DNA of 36,023 nt from the NCBI GenBank assembly GCA_030629775.1, contig DAOVOJ010000003.1:1-36023 (forward strand), written 5' to 3'. Under the pieces are notes generated by a model. The model was not told the DNA's origin. It worked only from the letters and a program-made list of their open reading frames with translations, and did no database searches. Shown piece by piece: positions 1 through 10,106 of this stretch (position 1 is the stretch's first letter; each line of letters begins with the position of its first letter). The position numbers and the translations under genes are program-made. The DNA comes from Candidatus Moraniibacteriota bacterium (GTDB lineage: Bacteria; Patescibacteriota; Minisyncoccia; JAHIHE01; DAOVOJ01).

Positions 1-199
1 CGGACATCATTTTGATCAGCGGCGGGTGTTCCGGATTCAGGCGATAGTCCTGAAATTTTAAATAAGAATAGCCCGCCGGAATGTGCGCCACTTCGTCAAC
101 GATTCCCGAGTCGCCGGCGACACTGGTAACGGCGAGAATAAACATTATCGCCAATAAAATAGCGGCGATAAAATGGGAGCATTTTTTTGTGAGTTTCAT
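1..199 (-). CDS. Partial GT39/PMT_2-like membrane glycosyltransferase (N-terminus only)
   Basis: Reverse-strand ORF open to the window edge: MKLTKKCSHFIAAILLAIMFILAVTSVAGDSGIVDEVAHIPAGYSYLKFQDYRLNPEHPPLIKM; the DE-AHIPAGYSYL..RLNPEHPPL motif is typical of PMT_2-type glycosyltransferases. Confidence 0.65.
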   Translation of the reverse strand, partial: MKLTKKCSHFIAAILLAIMFILAVTSVAGDSGIVDEVAHIPAGYSYLKFQDYRLNPEHPPLIKMMS

Positions 200-203
200 A
201 CTT

Positions 204-254
204 TTATTTTTATTTTATAAAAATTTTATTCTATTTTTATTTTAACATAGTTTT
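204..254. repeat. 51-bp direct repeat, copy 1 (promoter/leader of partial glycosyltransferase)
   Basis: ttatttttattttataaaaattttattctatttttattttaacatagtttt; 50/51 identical to 583-633. Confidence 0.9.
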
Positions 255-289
255 AGAAGCTCATAAAGTTCATATTATGCTAAAAAATA

Positions 290-583
290 TTATTTCTTTT
301 TTCTATATTTAAAGATTTGACAAATAATAATACCGGTTGTAAATATGCCTAGACCTTGTCCGACTATTAATACTATATCTTTACGTAAAATTCCGTGCAA
401 TGTCCAGAGAGAATAAGCCGCTAAGGACAAAATCATGAATGAGGTTGATAATCCCTCAGTAGATTTACGATTATAATTTTTTCTTATTTGATCGGGTAGT
501 CCAATTATTTTCACCAAAATCCCAACTATCAATGTCAATGATCCGACTACACTAGCAAATGTGATCGTTTGTAAAAAATCCAT
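290..583 (-). CDS. SemiSWEET / PQ-loop family small transporter
   Basis: 97 aa, three predicted TM helices, PDQIRKNYNRKSTEGLSTSFMIL PQ-loop-like motif. Confidence 0.8.
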   Translation of the reverse strand: MDFLQTITFASVVGSLTLIVGILVKIIGLPDQIRKNYNRKSTEGLSTSFMILSLAAYSLWTLHGILRKDIVLIVGQGLGIFTTGIIICQIFKYRKKK

Positions 584-633
584 TATTTTTATTTTATAAA
601 AATTTTATTCTATTTTTATTTTAACACAGTTTT
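583..633. repeat. 51-bp direct repeat, copy 2 (promoter/leader of SemiSWEET)
   Basis: 50/51 identical to 204-254, offset 379 bp. Confidence 0.9.
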
Positions 634-717
634 TGGAGTTGGGGAATAAAATAAAATATGGCAAGAAAAAAACGAAGCTTGTGAAATTTATCATCTTAGC
701 TTCGCTTGAAAAATCAT

Positions 718-843
718 TTACTCTGACTTAAGTAGCTTTGGAATTATATTCTCCTTTAGCCACTTGTCTTCTTTTGGATCTGTAACAAATTTTGTAACAC
801 CAGGTCCTTTCGGATTAACAAGTTTCTTCTTGTTAGTACTCAT
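718..843 (-). CDS. Small 41-aa protein of unknown function
   Basis: MSTNKKKLVNPKGPGVTKFVTDPKEDKWLKENIIPKLLKSE*; strong SD (taaGGAGGataataATG); cgaagc...gcttcg hairpin follows the stop. Confidence 0.6.
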   Translation of the reverse strand: MSTNKKKLVNPKGPGVTKFVTDPKEDKWLKENIIPKLLKSE

Positions 844-1039
844 TATTATCCTCCTTAAAAATCAATTATTATTTAACTTTCCTTAATAAAAGTATACAAA
901 ATAAGACAATATATGTCAACAGTCATAAAGTTAAAAGTTTGTAAAGTGCTTTCAACTTTTGATTCTGCTCCCTCTTTCATTTTTCGTTTTTTTGTAGTAT
1001 AATAAAAAAATAATAGCATCTTAAGAAAAGAATAAAAAT

Positions 1040-3394
1040 ATGAATAAAAAAAACAATCTCAAAAAAAACAATAAAACCAATCTTGTCAAAACAAAAATAG
1101 TACCGCTTATTCCGTTGAAGGAAACGGTTATTTTTCCGTATGAAGTCGTTTCGCTTTCTATTGCCCGGCGGGAATCGGTGCAGATCATGGATAATGTTCC
1201 TTCACGGCCTCGGATAGCTTTTGTTTGTCAAAAAAATCCCACTAACAGTTTAGTTTCCAATAATTTATATAAAATTGGAACGATTTGCGATGTTAAGCAA
1301 ATGATGAAAATGCCGGACGGCACGGTTAAGGCGATCGTGGAAGGAGTTGAAAGAGTGGAAGTCATTAGATTTGTCCAAAAAAAACCTTTTTATTTGGCAA
1401 ATGTCAAAAAAATTATTCCTGTTGACGGAGATCCGTTGAGAGTGGAAGCAATGAGAAGAGTAATTTTGGAACATCTTAAAAAAGGAATTTCTTTGGGAAA
1501 GCCGATCTCTTTTGAGGTGATCATTCAAATGCTGGGCAAAGATGTCGGTCACAATAAATTCATTGACATTATTACCGCCGGCTTGGATTTCAAAATCAAG
1601 GATAAGCAGGAACTTCTGGAAATTAGCGACACTGAAAAAAGATTGGCAAAACTGGACAGCTTATTGGTGGAGGAAATGAAAATCTGGGAGATGGAAAAAA
1701 AGCTGATGGACAAAACTCAGGAATCGCTGGGCAAAATGCAGAGAGAAGTTATTTTAAGAGAACAGTTGAAGACCATTGAAAAGGAGCTGGGAATGGACAA
1801 AGAGGGGGGAGAAATAGGGGAGCTGAACAAGAAAATCGTCCAGGCAAAAATGCCTCCGGAAGCGAATAAACAAGCGCTCAAGGAATTGGAGAGATTAAGA
1901 AAAATGTCCGAATACGCCCCGGAATCTTCTTATATCAGAACTTATCTGGAGTGGCTGTCAGAAATGCCATGGAGCAAGAAATCAAAAAGCCGAATTAACA
2001 TCAAGAAAGCGAAAGAAATTTTAGACAGGGACCATTACGGGCTTGATAAGGTAAAAGAGAGAGTTTCAGAGTTTTTGGCGGTCCAAAAACTGGCGGGCAA
2101 AATCAAGGGACCGATCTTGTGTTTTATCGGTCCGCCGGGAGTGGGCAAGACCTCTATCGGGAAGTCGATCGCCGAGGCGCTCAACAGAAAATTTATCAGA
2201 GCCTCTCTCGGCGGCATCAGAGACGAGGCGGAGATCAGAGGGCATCGCCGAACTTATGTCGGCGCCTTGCCCGGAAGAATTATTCAGGGAATTAAAAAAA
2301 CTGAAACCAGAAATCCGGTTTTTATGCTTGACGAGATCGATAAGATCGGCGCTGATTACCGAGGCGATCCTTCGGCGGCTTTGCTGGAAGCGCTTGATCC
2401 CGAGCAAAATAATTCTTTCGTTGACCATTATCTGGAACTTCCTTTTGATCTTTCCGATGTAATGTTCATTACCACCGCCAATGTTTTAGACACTATCCCT
2501 TCCGCTTTGCGTGATCGGCTGGAGATCATTGAATTTGTCAGTTATACCGAAGAAGAAAAGTTTAATATCGCTCGCCGGTTTTTAATCCCTAAAGTTTTAA
2601 AGGAACACGGCATAAAGATCAGCCAGTTTGCTATTTCGGACGAGGCTTTGAAAATTATCATCAGCAAATATACATTGGAAGCGGGAGTGAGGGGACTGGA
2701 GCGGCAGATAGCGAAAATTGCCCGCAAGGAAGCTAAGCGAATAGTTGAAAAAGCCCGCCTCAAAAAGATAAAAAAAATTAAAATAGATAAAAATAATTTA
2801 TCGGATTATCTCGGTCCGGAAAAGTTTCTGCGGACAATGAGAGAAACAAAAGATGTTGCCGGAGTGGCAACCGGTTTGGCGTGGACCTCGGTGGGCGGGG
2901 AGATCCTTTCTATTGAAGCTTCCTGTTTTCCGGGAAAAGGCAGTTTGAATCTCACCGGCCAGCTGGGAGATGTGATGAAAGAATCAGCCCAAGCGGCCTT
3001 TTCGTATGTCCGTTCAAGATCGTCAAAACTGAAGATCAAAAGAAATTTTTACAAGGAGTGCGATGTTCATCTTCATGTTCCTTCGGGTGCAATTCCAAAA
3101 GACGGACCATCGGCGGGCGTGGCGATGGCGGTAGCGTTAGCTTCCGCTTTAACAAAAAGGAAAATAAGGCAGGAAATTGCCATGACGGGAGAGATCACTT
3201 TGCGGGGAAAAATTCTTGAGATCGGCGGAGTAAAAGAGAAAGTCATTGCCGCTCGTAAAGGAGGTGTGAAGACAGTTCTTTTGCCGAAGGACAATGAAAA
3301 AGATTTGGAAGAAGTTCCCGCGGAAGTAAAAAAGGCGTTGAAGTTTAAGTTTGTGGAGAATGTGGATGAAGTGTTGGATTTGGTTTTGATTTGA
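1040..3394 (+). CDS. lon: ATP-dependent protease Lon
   Basis: 784 aa; GPPGVGKTSIGKSIAEAL Walker A, DPEQNNSFVDHYLELPFDLS, catalytic motif KDGPSAGVAMA. Confidence 0.97.
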   Translation: MNKKNNLKKNNKTNLVKTKIVPLIPLKETVIFPYEVVSLSIARRESVQIMDNVPSRPRIAFVCQKNPTNSLVSNNLYKIGTICDVKQMMKMPDGTVKAIVEGVERVEVIRFVQKKPFYLANVKKIIPVDGDPLRVEAMRRVILEHLKKGISLGKPISFEVIIQMLGKDVGHNKFIDIITAGLDFKIKDKQELLEISDTEKRLAKLDSLLVEEMKIWEMEKKLMDKTQESLGKMQREVILREQLKTIEKELGMDKEGGEIGELNKKIVQAKMPPEANKQALKELERLRKMSEYAPESSYIRTYLEWLSEMPWSKKSKSRINIKKAKEILDRDHYGLDKVKERVSEFLAVQKLAGKIKGPILCFIGPPGVGKTSIGKSIAEALNRKFIRASLGGIRDEAEIRGHRRTYVGALPGRIIQGIKKTETRNPVFMLDEIDKIGADYRGDPSAALLEALDPEQNNSFVDHYLELPFDLSDVMFITTANVLDTIPSALRDRLEIIEFVSYTEEEKFNIARRFLIPKVLKEHGIKISQFAISDEALKIIISKYTLEAGVRGLERQIAKIARKEAKRIVEKARLKKIKKIKIDKNNLSDYLGPEKFLRTMRETKDVAGVATGLAWTSVGGEILSIEASCFPGKGSLNLTGQLGDVMKESAQAAFSYVRSRSSKLKIKRNFYKECDVHLHVPSGAIPKDGPSAGVAMAVALASALTKRKIRQEIAMTGEITLRGKILEIGGVKEKVIAARKGGVKTVLLPKDNEKDLEEVPAEVKKALKFKFVENVDEVLDLVLI

Positions 3395-3440
3395 ATTAAT
3401 GGATTAACGGATTGATGAAATGGTGAATTATGTGTTTGCT

Positions 3441-3599
3441 GTCATTCCGACCGAAGTGACCCTAAGGCGATAGCCGAAGAGGGAGCGAAGTGGAGGAATC
3501 TGTAAAACATGAAATACTTGTTTCTAATAAAGACATTATAAAACACGCACTTTATCCACTAACAGATCCCTCGACTCCTATCGTCGCTCGGGATGACAG
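3441..3599. repeat. Palindromic repeat family A, copy 1 (intergenic)
   Basis: gtcattccgaccgaagtgaccctaaggcgatagccgaa...acagatccctcg...gtcgctcgggatgacag; also at 4883-5038 and 16492-16672. Confidence 0.9.
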
Positions 3600-3608
3600 T
3601 AATATTGA

Positions 3609-3995
3609 ATGGAATATTCTACCCACGAACAAAACTGTGAATATATCTTTAAAGAGGCCTGTCGGGTTTTAAAACTCAAGGGGTTTTCTTTTAAGCCGAA
3701 AATAATCAGGGCGGGCGACGGGTATGTGAAAAATTACAAACTGGGATACACTAATTTAAAGTCAAAGTTGGTGGTAGTTGATATTTATACACAGAAATTA
3801 AAAAAGCCGAAAAAGTATTCCAGCATTCTCGCCGTCATCGCGCATGAACTTGCCCATCATCAAAAAAAGCCTTATCGGCAGTTTTATAAATTCCGCTGGA
3901 TAAACCGGATTCACTATCCGAAGTTTTATAAGCAGGTCGTGAAGAATGTTGGGAAGTTTAAGAAGGATGGGGTGTTGGGGAGGTTTTATGAATAA
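3609..3995 (+). CDS. SprT/WLM-like zinc metallopeptidase
   Basis: HELAHHQKKPYRQFYKFRWI motif; starts 10 bp after repeat A copy 1. Confidence 0.6.
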   Translation: MEYSTHEQNCEYIFKEACRVLKLKGFSFKPKIIRAGDGYVKNYKLGYTNLKSKLVVVDIYTQKLKKPKKYSSILAVIAHELAHHQKKPYRQFYKFRWINRIHYPKFYKQVVKNVGKFKKDGVLGRFYE

Positions 3996-3997
3996 AT

Positions 3998-4036
3998 AAA
4001 AAAAGAGGAGAGTCGCGCGATGAGCAACTCCCACTG
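3998..4036 (-). terminator. Probable intrinsic terminator of the 4053-4415 gene
   Basis: Minus strand GGGAGTtgctcatcgcgcgACTCTCC followed by a T-rich run. Confidence 0.45.
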
Positions 4037-4052
4037 TTCTATTTGAATACCG

Positions 4053-4415
4053 CTAGTATTCTGTGTCCATACTCTCTTTTATTCCCAGGGAGTATTTTTC
4101 ATCAATTTTCTCGGCCAATTTAGGCCGAAGACTCCAGAGAGAGATAACGCGCCGTGCCATTTCCTTATCATCTTTCTCTTGAGCAAACAGATCAAAAGCT
4201 TCTTCCAATTGCTCATTTGAAGTGCGACAAAGCGTTTCTTTGGCGATTTTTCCGCCTAGTTCTGGACGATGCTCCTTAAGAAGTTCAAGGGCAACGCTAA
4301 CTATTCCTGGGTTGTTGTTTATCGCTTCTACAATAAGTAGATTAAAAGCGATCTCTACTTGCTCGTCTGGAATGTCCTGATTTAGGACTATTTTCTCAAA
4401 TGTTCCTATGCCCAT
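4053..4415 (-). CDS. Hypothetical soluble helical protein
   Basis: ORF starts 4454, but ATG at 4415 (MGIGTFEKIVLNQ...) has an SD (ggagacaattacaATG), so it is preferred. Confidence 0.6.
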   Translation of the reverse strand: MGIGTFEKIVLNQDIPDEQVEIAFNLLIVEAINNNPGIVSVALELLKEHRPELGGKIAKETLCRTSNEQLEEAFDLFAQEKDDKEMARRVISLWSLRPKLAEKIDEKYSLGIKESMDTEY

Positions 4416-4491
4416 TGTAATTGTCTCCTGCGACTCAAGCGAGAAAAATCTCACTTGAAGTCAACAATTTATCATATCACATCTAAAAAAT

Positions 4492-5700
4492 ATGTCAACT
4501 CCTAAAAACAAAAAAGCAATAATTGCGATGTCGGGCGGAGTTGATTCATCTGTGGCGGCGGTTTTATTAAAAGAACAGGGTTATCAGGTGGGAGGGGTTT
4601 TTATGAGATTGGGGATTGAGGGGGATGAGGAATCTGAGAAGAGCGCGCGGGCGGTGGCGGATAAGTTGAAAATAAAGTTTTATGTTTTGGATTTAAGTAA
4701 AGAATTTAAGAAAAAAATAATTAACTATTTTATTTCCGAATATAAAAACGGACGGACGCCGAATCCGTGCGTGATGTGTAATAAAGAAATTAAATTTGGG
4801 GTTTTATTGGATAAGGTTTTGGAAATGGGAGCTGATTTTGTGGCGACAGGACATTACGCCCGCTTACAGTGTTTACAACACTGTCATTCCGACCGGAGTG
4901 ACCATGAGGCGATAGCCGAAGGGGAACGGAGTGGAGGAATCTGTAAAGGCGATATGCTTGTGCCTCATAAAGATATTTTGAAAAACACATCTCATTTTCC
5001 TACAGATCCCTCGGCTCCTACCGTCGCTCGGGATGACAAGTTTAAACTACTTAAAGCAAAAGACAAAAATAAAGATCAGTCGTATTTTCTTTATAATTTG
5101 ACTCAGGAAAAGCTGAACTATTGCTTATTTCCGCTAGGGGAGTATAATAAAAGAGAAGTGAGGGAGTTGGCGAGAGGGTATAAATTGCCGGTTTTGGAGA
5201 GGGACGAGAGTCAGGAAGTCTGTTTTATTAAAAGCAAAAGATACGGGGATTTTTTAAAAAAGCATCTCAAGTTAATCTCGGGCGACATCGTTAATCTTGC
5301 CGGTGATAAAATAGGCCGCCACCAAGGACTGCCGCTTTACACTATCGGCCAGCGGCGGGAAATTGGCATTGGCGGAACCGGTCCTTATTACGTGGTCGGA
5401 ACGGATTTTGAAAATAATAAATTAATAGTCAGCAATGATGCCGATGATCCGGCTTTATACTCTAAAGAATTAATGGCGGAAAAAGTAAATTGGATTGCCG
5501 GAGAAATTCCTAAACCGCCACTCAAAATAAAAGCCAAGATTCGCTATCGGAGTAAAGAAGTTTCGGCGACAGTGAATCAGGAAAATAAAGACAAATATAA
5601 GGTCATTTTCAAAACTTCCCAACGAGCGATCACTCCGGGTCAGTCGGTGGTTTTTTATTTAAAGGACGAGGTTTTGGGAGGAGGGATAATAAGCTTATAA
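4492..5700 (+). CDS. mnmA: tRNA-specific 2-thiouridylase MnmA with in-frame repeat insertion
   Basis: AMSGGVDSSVAAVLL, NPCVMCNKEIKFG, ATGHYARL, KNKDQSYFLYNL, ITPGQSVVFYLKDEVLGGGII; residues encoded by 4883-5038 come from repeat family A. Confidence 0.96.
   Translation: MSTPKNKKAIIAMSGGVDSSVAAVLLKEQGYQVGGVFMRLGIEGDEESEKSARAVADKLKIKFYVLDLSKEFKKKIINYFISEYKNGRTPNPCVMCNKEIKFGVLLDKVLEMGADFVATGHYARLQCLQHCHSDRSDHEAIAEGERSGGICKGDMLVPHKDILKNTSHFPTDPSAPTVARDDKFKLLKAKDKNKDQSYFLYNLTQEKLNYCLFPLGEYNKREVRELARGYKLPVLERDESQEVCFIKSKRYGDFLKKHLKLISGDIVNLAGDKIGRHQGLPLYTIGQRREIGIGGTGPYYVVGTDFENNKLIVSNDADDPALYSKELMAEKVNWIAGEIPKPPLKIKAKIRYRSKEVSATVNQENKDKYKVIFKTSQRAITPGQSVVFYLKDEVLGGGIISL
4883..5038. repeat. Palindromic repeat family A, copy 2, inside mnmA
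   Basis: gtcattccgaccggagtgaccatgaggcgatagccgaaggggaacggagtggaggaatctgt...acagatccctcggctcctaccgtcgctcgggatgaca; 156 bp, frame preserved. Confidence 0.92.
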
Positions 5701-5767
5701 AGTCAAAAGTCGAAAACTTATTTACTACTGAGAAATCTAAAAATATAATTTTTTATTAAAATATTTT

Positions 5768-6205
5768 ATGTCAAAAAATCAATTATCAATCATAATTTCA
5801 AAACTAATCTTAATCGTTAGTGTTGTTGGTATTGGAACAGTATTTGAAATATCAGAACATACTTTAATAAAATCAAAAATGCTGGCTCCGTCAGTTATGG
5901 CACAGGAGAAAGTGTTAAATGAAATTAGTATATCAAAATGGAGTTATCTGGAATCATCTGAAAATATCCCAATTAGTTTTCAGGAGGCAAAAATAAATAT
6001 TACAAATTGGATTCTTGGTATGGGTGCGAATGTAGCTGTCTTAATAATTGTTTATGGAATGATGAAATTTATTTTAGCCACGACAAAAAAAGACAAAGAA
6101 AAGAAACATAAGGCTCAAAAAATAATTGTTTATGGTTTTATTATTTTTGTTCTTTGTGCTTTAATTTATGCTATTCTGTTGCCAGGAAGTGTTGTTTTGC
6201 AATAA
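5768..6205 (+). CDS. Small membrane protein, VirB2/TrbC pilin-like topology
   Basis: N-terminal hydrophobic segment plus two TM helices separated by a basic KKDKEKKHKAQK loop. Confidence 0.45.
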   Translation: MSKNQLSIIISKLILIVSVVGIGTVFEISEHTLIKSKMLAPSVMAQEKVLNEISISKWSYLESSENIPISFQEAKINITNWILGMGANVAVLIIVYGMMKFILATTKKDKEKKHKAQKIIVYGFIIFVLCALIYAILLPGSVVLQ

Positions 6206-6219
6206 TAGTATTCAATTAA

Positions 6220-8220
<2,001 letters not shown>

Positions 8221-8278
8221 AAAAGAGAACAACAAAAGAATATTTTTACCTCCTTTTTTGTTTGTTGTTGTTCTCTTT
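8221..8278 (+). terminator. Hairpin after gyrB, possibly bidirectional
   Basis: agagaacaacaa...ttgttgttctctt inverted repeat. Confidence 0.45.
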
Positions 8279-8313
8279 GCTTATGGTTTTGATCAAGCTA
8301 ACTAGACCCGTAA

Positions 8314-8370
8314 TTAGACTTGATGATGCCGGCTAGTCTCAACCGATACGATAAATGCAGGTGGATCCAT
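8314..8370 (-). CDS. Possible 18-aa peptide / leader ORF
   Basis: MDPPAFIVSVETSRHHQV*; GGGAGGtaagaaaATG; hairpin ATCAAGtCTAA...TTAGCTTGAT at its 3' end. Confidence 0.3.
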   Translation of the reverse strand: MDPPAFIVSVETSRHHQV

Positions 8371-8460
8371 TTTCTTACCTCCCTTTTCATTTTGTATTTC
8401 TATAATACTTCATTAGAAATTTTTGTCAAATTCTTAACAATTTAGTGATATATCAAGTTT

Positions 8461-8569
8461 GTCATCCTGAATTTATTTCAGGATCTGTCATGTGTTATAT
8501 AATGCTTTTATATTTATCTTGAAGCTAAATGTAACAGACGACAGATCCTGAAACAAGTTCAGGATGACA
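8461..8569. repeat. Palindromic repeat family B, copy 1
   Basis: gtcatcctgaatttatttcaggatctgtcatg...acagacgacagatcctgaaacaagttcaggatgac; near-identical inverted copy at 12968-13075. Confidence 0.92.
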
Positions 8570-8590
8570 GTTCTGACATATTTCGTAATT

Positions 8591-8885
8591 TTAAAGTAAT
8601 AAATTTTTTATTCTCTTCGCTTCTTCCTCAACAACTTTCCCGTCGTATTCTCCTGAATGGGCTGTTTGGTTTCCGTAAGATGGCTTTTTTTGGTCAAGAT
8701 GAAGATTTAAAATATAATTTTTCTCATCCTCGCTGATGTACAAATGAAAGCGGGGATAAAAATTTGTTCCCAACCTTCGGACATAAGAATTTTCCAAAGG
8801 AAAATACCCGCACTTTCTTTTTAAAAAAGTGGCGATGTTTTGTTTGAGATTTTTTTTGGGAAGATAGATTTTTATAAAAACTTGT
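8591..8885 (-). CDS. Hypothetical protein, N-terminus apparently abutting a repeat
   Basis: Tracked ORF 8591-8797 extends upstream in frame (IKIYLPKKNLKQNIATFLKRKCGYFPLENSYVRRLGTNFYPRFHLYISEDEKNYI...) with no ATG; exact 5' end uncertain. Confidence 0.5.
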
Positions 8886-8886
8886 T

Positions 8887-8990
8887 TAATCTGTGTTCGT
8901 CTGTGCTTTAATCAGTGTTTTTCTGTGTCTAATTTAAATGGCACACAGACGAACACAGACCTTCGGACACAGATAAACACAGATAATTTC
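8887..8990. repeat. Inverted CTGTGTTCGTCTGTG-type repeat (family C)
   Basis: aatctgtgttcgtctgtg ... cacagacgaacacagac..cacagataaacacagat. Confidence 0.8.
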
Positions 8991-9057
8991 TAATGACATT
9001 ATAACAACAAAAGAGCATAATGATAATATCAGCAATGTAACAATTTAGCAATATATT

Positions 9058-10074
9058 ATGAAAATAAATTCAAAAGAGAAAGGCGTTTGGCGGTACGCGG
9101 AGTTTTATGATGAATTTATAAAATCGGAGAACAGATTAAATTTAAATAAAAAAGGAACGAGGGAAATTGAAATTCACAAAATAAATAAACTGCTAAATAT
9201 CAATTATCTTTATTTTAAGCGAGAGGATGAAAACAAAACCGGCTCGCTGAAAGACAGGAGTTTGGCTTATCAGATCTCTTTGGCCAAGCAGAACAATAAA
9301 AAGTCGCTGGTTATTTCAACTTCCGGCAACGCGGGAATCGCGGCGGCGGCGTATTGTCGCGAAGCGAAAATAAAACTTTTAATTTTTATTTCTCCGGAAA
9401 CTGAAAAAGAGAAAATTATTGAGATGCAAAAATACGATCCGATCATCGTAAAATCAAAAAAGGCCATCAGGCTGGCAAACTATTTATCGGCAAAATATAA
9501 AATTGAAAATCTGCGACCGTCCGTTAACGATTCGTCAATTGAAGGTTTTAAATCAATCGCTTTTGAAATATTTGAAAATCTGGGAGAAGTTGAAGCGATC
9601 TTTACTTTCACCACCAGTGGAAGTTCGTTTGTCGGGATCGGACGGGCTTATAAATATTTATTGGAAAATAAAGAGATAAAAAAAATTCCAAAACTTTACG
9701 CCGTTCAGGGCGAAGCGGGGAAGTTGGGAATAAAAAATACCAGACGCAAAAAAGAAATTTTGGAGTTGATAAAATTAAGCGGAGGAAACGGTATTTATGT
9801 TGATGAAGAAAAAATCGAAAAAGCTAAAAATATTCTTGAAGAAAACAATATTTTTACTTCTCCCGAAGGACAGGCGAGTTTCGCGGCGGCGGTTAAAGCT
9901 AATGAAAAAAATAAATTCAAGAAAGTTGTTTGTATTCTTTCCGGAAAATCGAGAAAAGACAATGGCGAGATTAACGAGAGTAAAATTTTTCAAGCGGAAA
10001 ATTTTGGAGAAGTGGATAAAATCGCGGAGTTGACCGATTATTTCCCTCCCGAGAAGAGAATAAATTCTATCTAA
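9058..10074 (+). CDS. thrC: Threonine synthase-like PLP-dependent enzyme
   Basis: NKTGSLKDRSLAYQ PLP-lysine motif; STSGNAGIAAAAYC; TTSGSSFVGIGRAYKYL. Confidence 0.75.
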   Translation: MKINSKEKGVWRYAEFYDEFIKSENRLNLNKKGTREIEIHKINKLLNINYLYFKREDENKTGSLKDRSLAYQISLAKQNNKKSLVISTSGNAGIAAAAYCREAKIKLLIFISPETEKEKIIEMQKYDPIIVKSKKAIRLANYLSAKYKIENLRPSVNDSSIEGFKSIAFEIFENLGEVEAIFTFTTSGSSFVGIGRAYKYLLENKEIKKIPKLYAVQGEAGKLGIKNTRRKKEILELIKLSGGNGIYVDEEKIEKAKNILEENNIFTSPEGQASFAAAVKANEKNKFKKVVCILSGKSRKDNGEINESKIFQAENFGEVDKIAELTDYFPPEKRINSI

Positions 10075-10106
10075 TTTCTTAAAAAGAGCGTGTGTTTGAA
10101 TTTAGT

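Noticed and set aside
2035-3294. Antisense ORFs within lon (and similarly within gyrB, murJ, ftsI)
   Set aside because: Shadow ORFs of conserved coding sequence; no independent start signals or family motifs
3490-3672. 60-aa plus-strand ORF
   Set aside because: Mostly encoded by repeat family A and overlaps the better-supported metallopeptidase ORF
3998-4050. 7-codon ORF with SD (gaggagagtcgcgcgATGAGCAACTCCCACTGTTCTATTTGA)
   Set aside because: Better explained as the convergent terminator region of the 4053-4415 gene
4883-5038. mnmA split into two genes or pseudogene
   Set aside because: The reading frame is continuous and conserved motifs on both sides are intact in one frame
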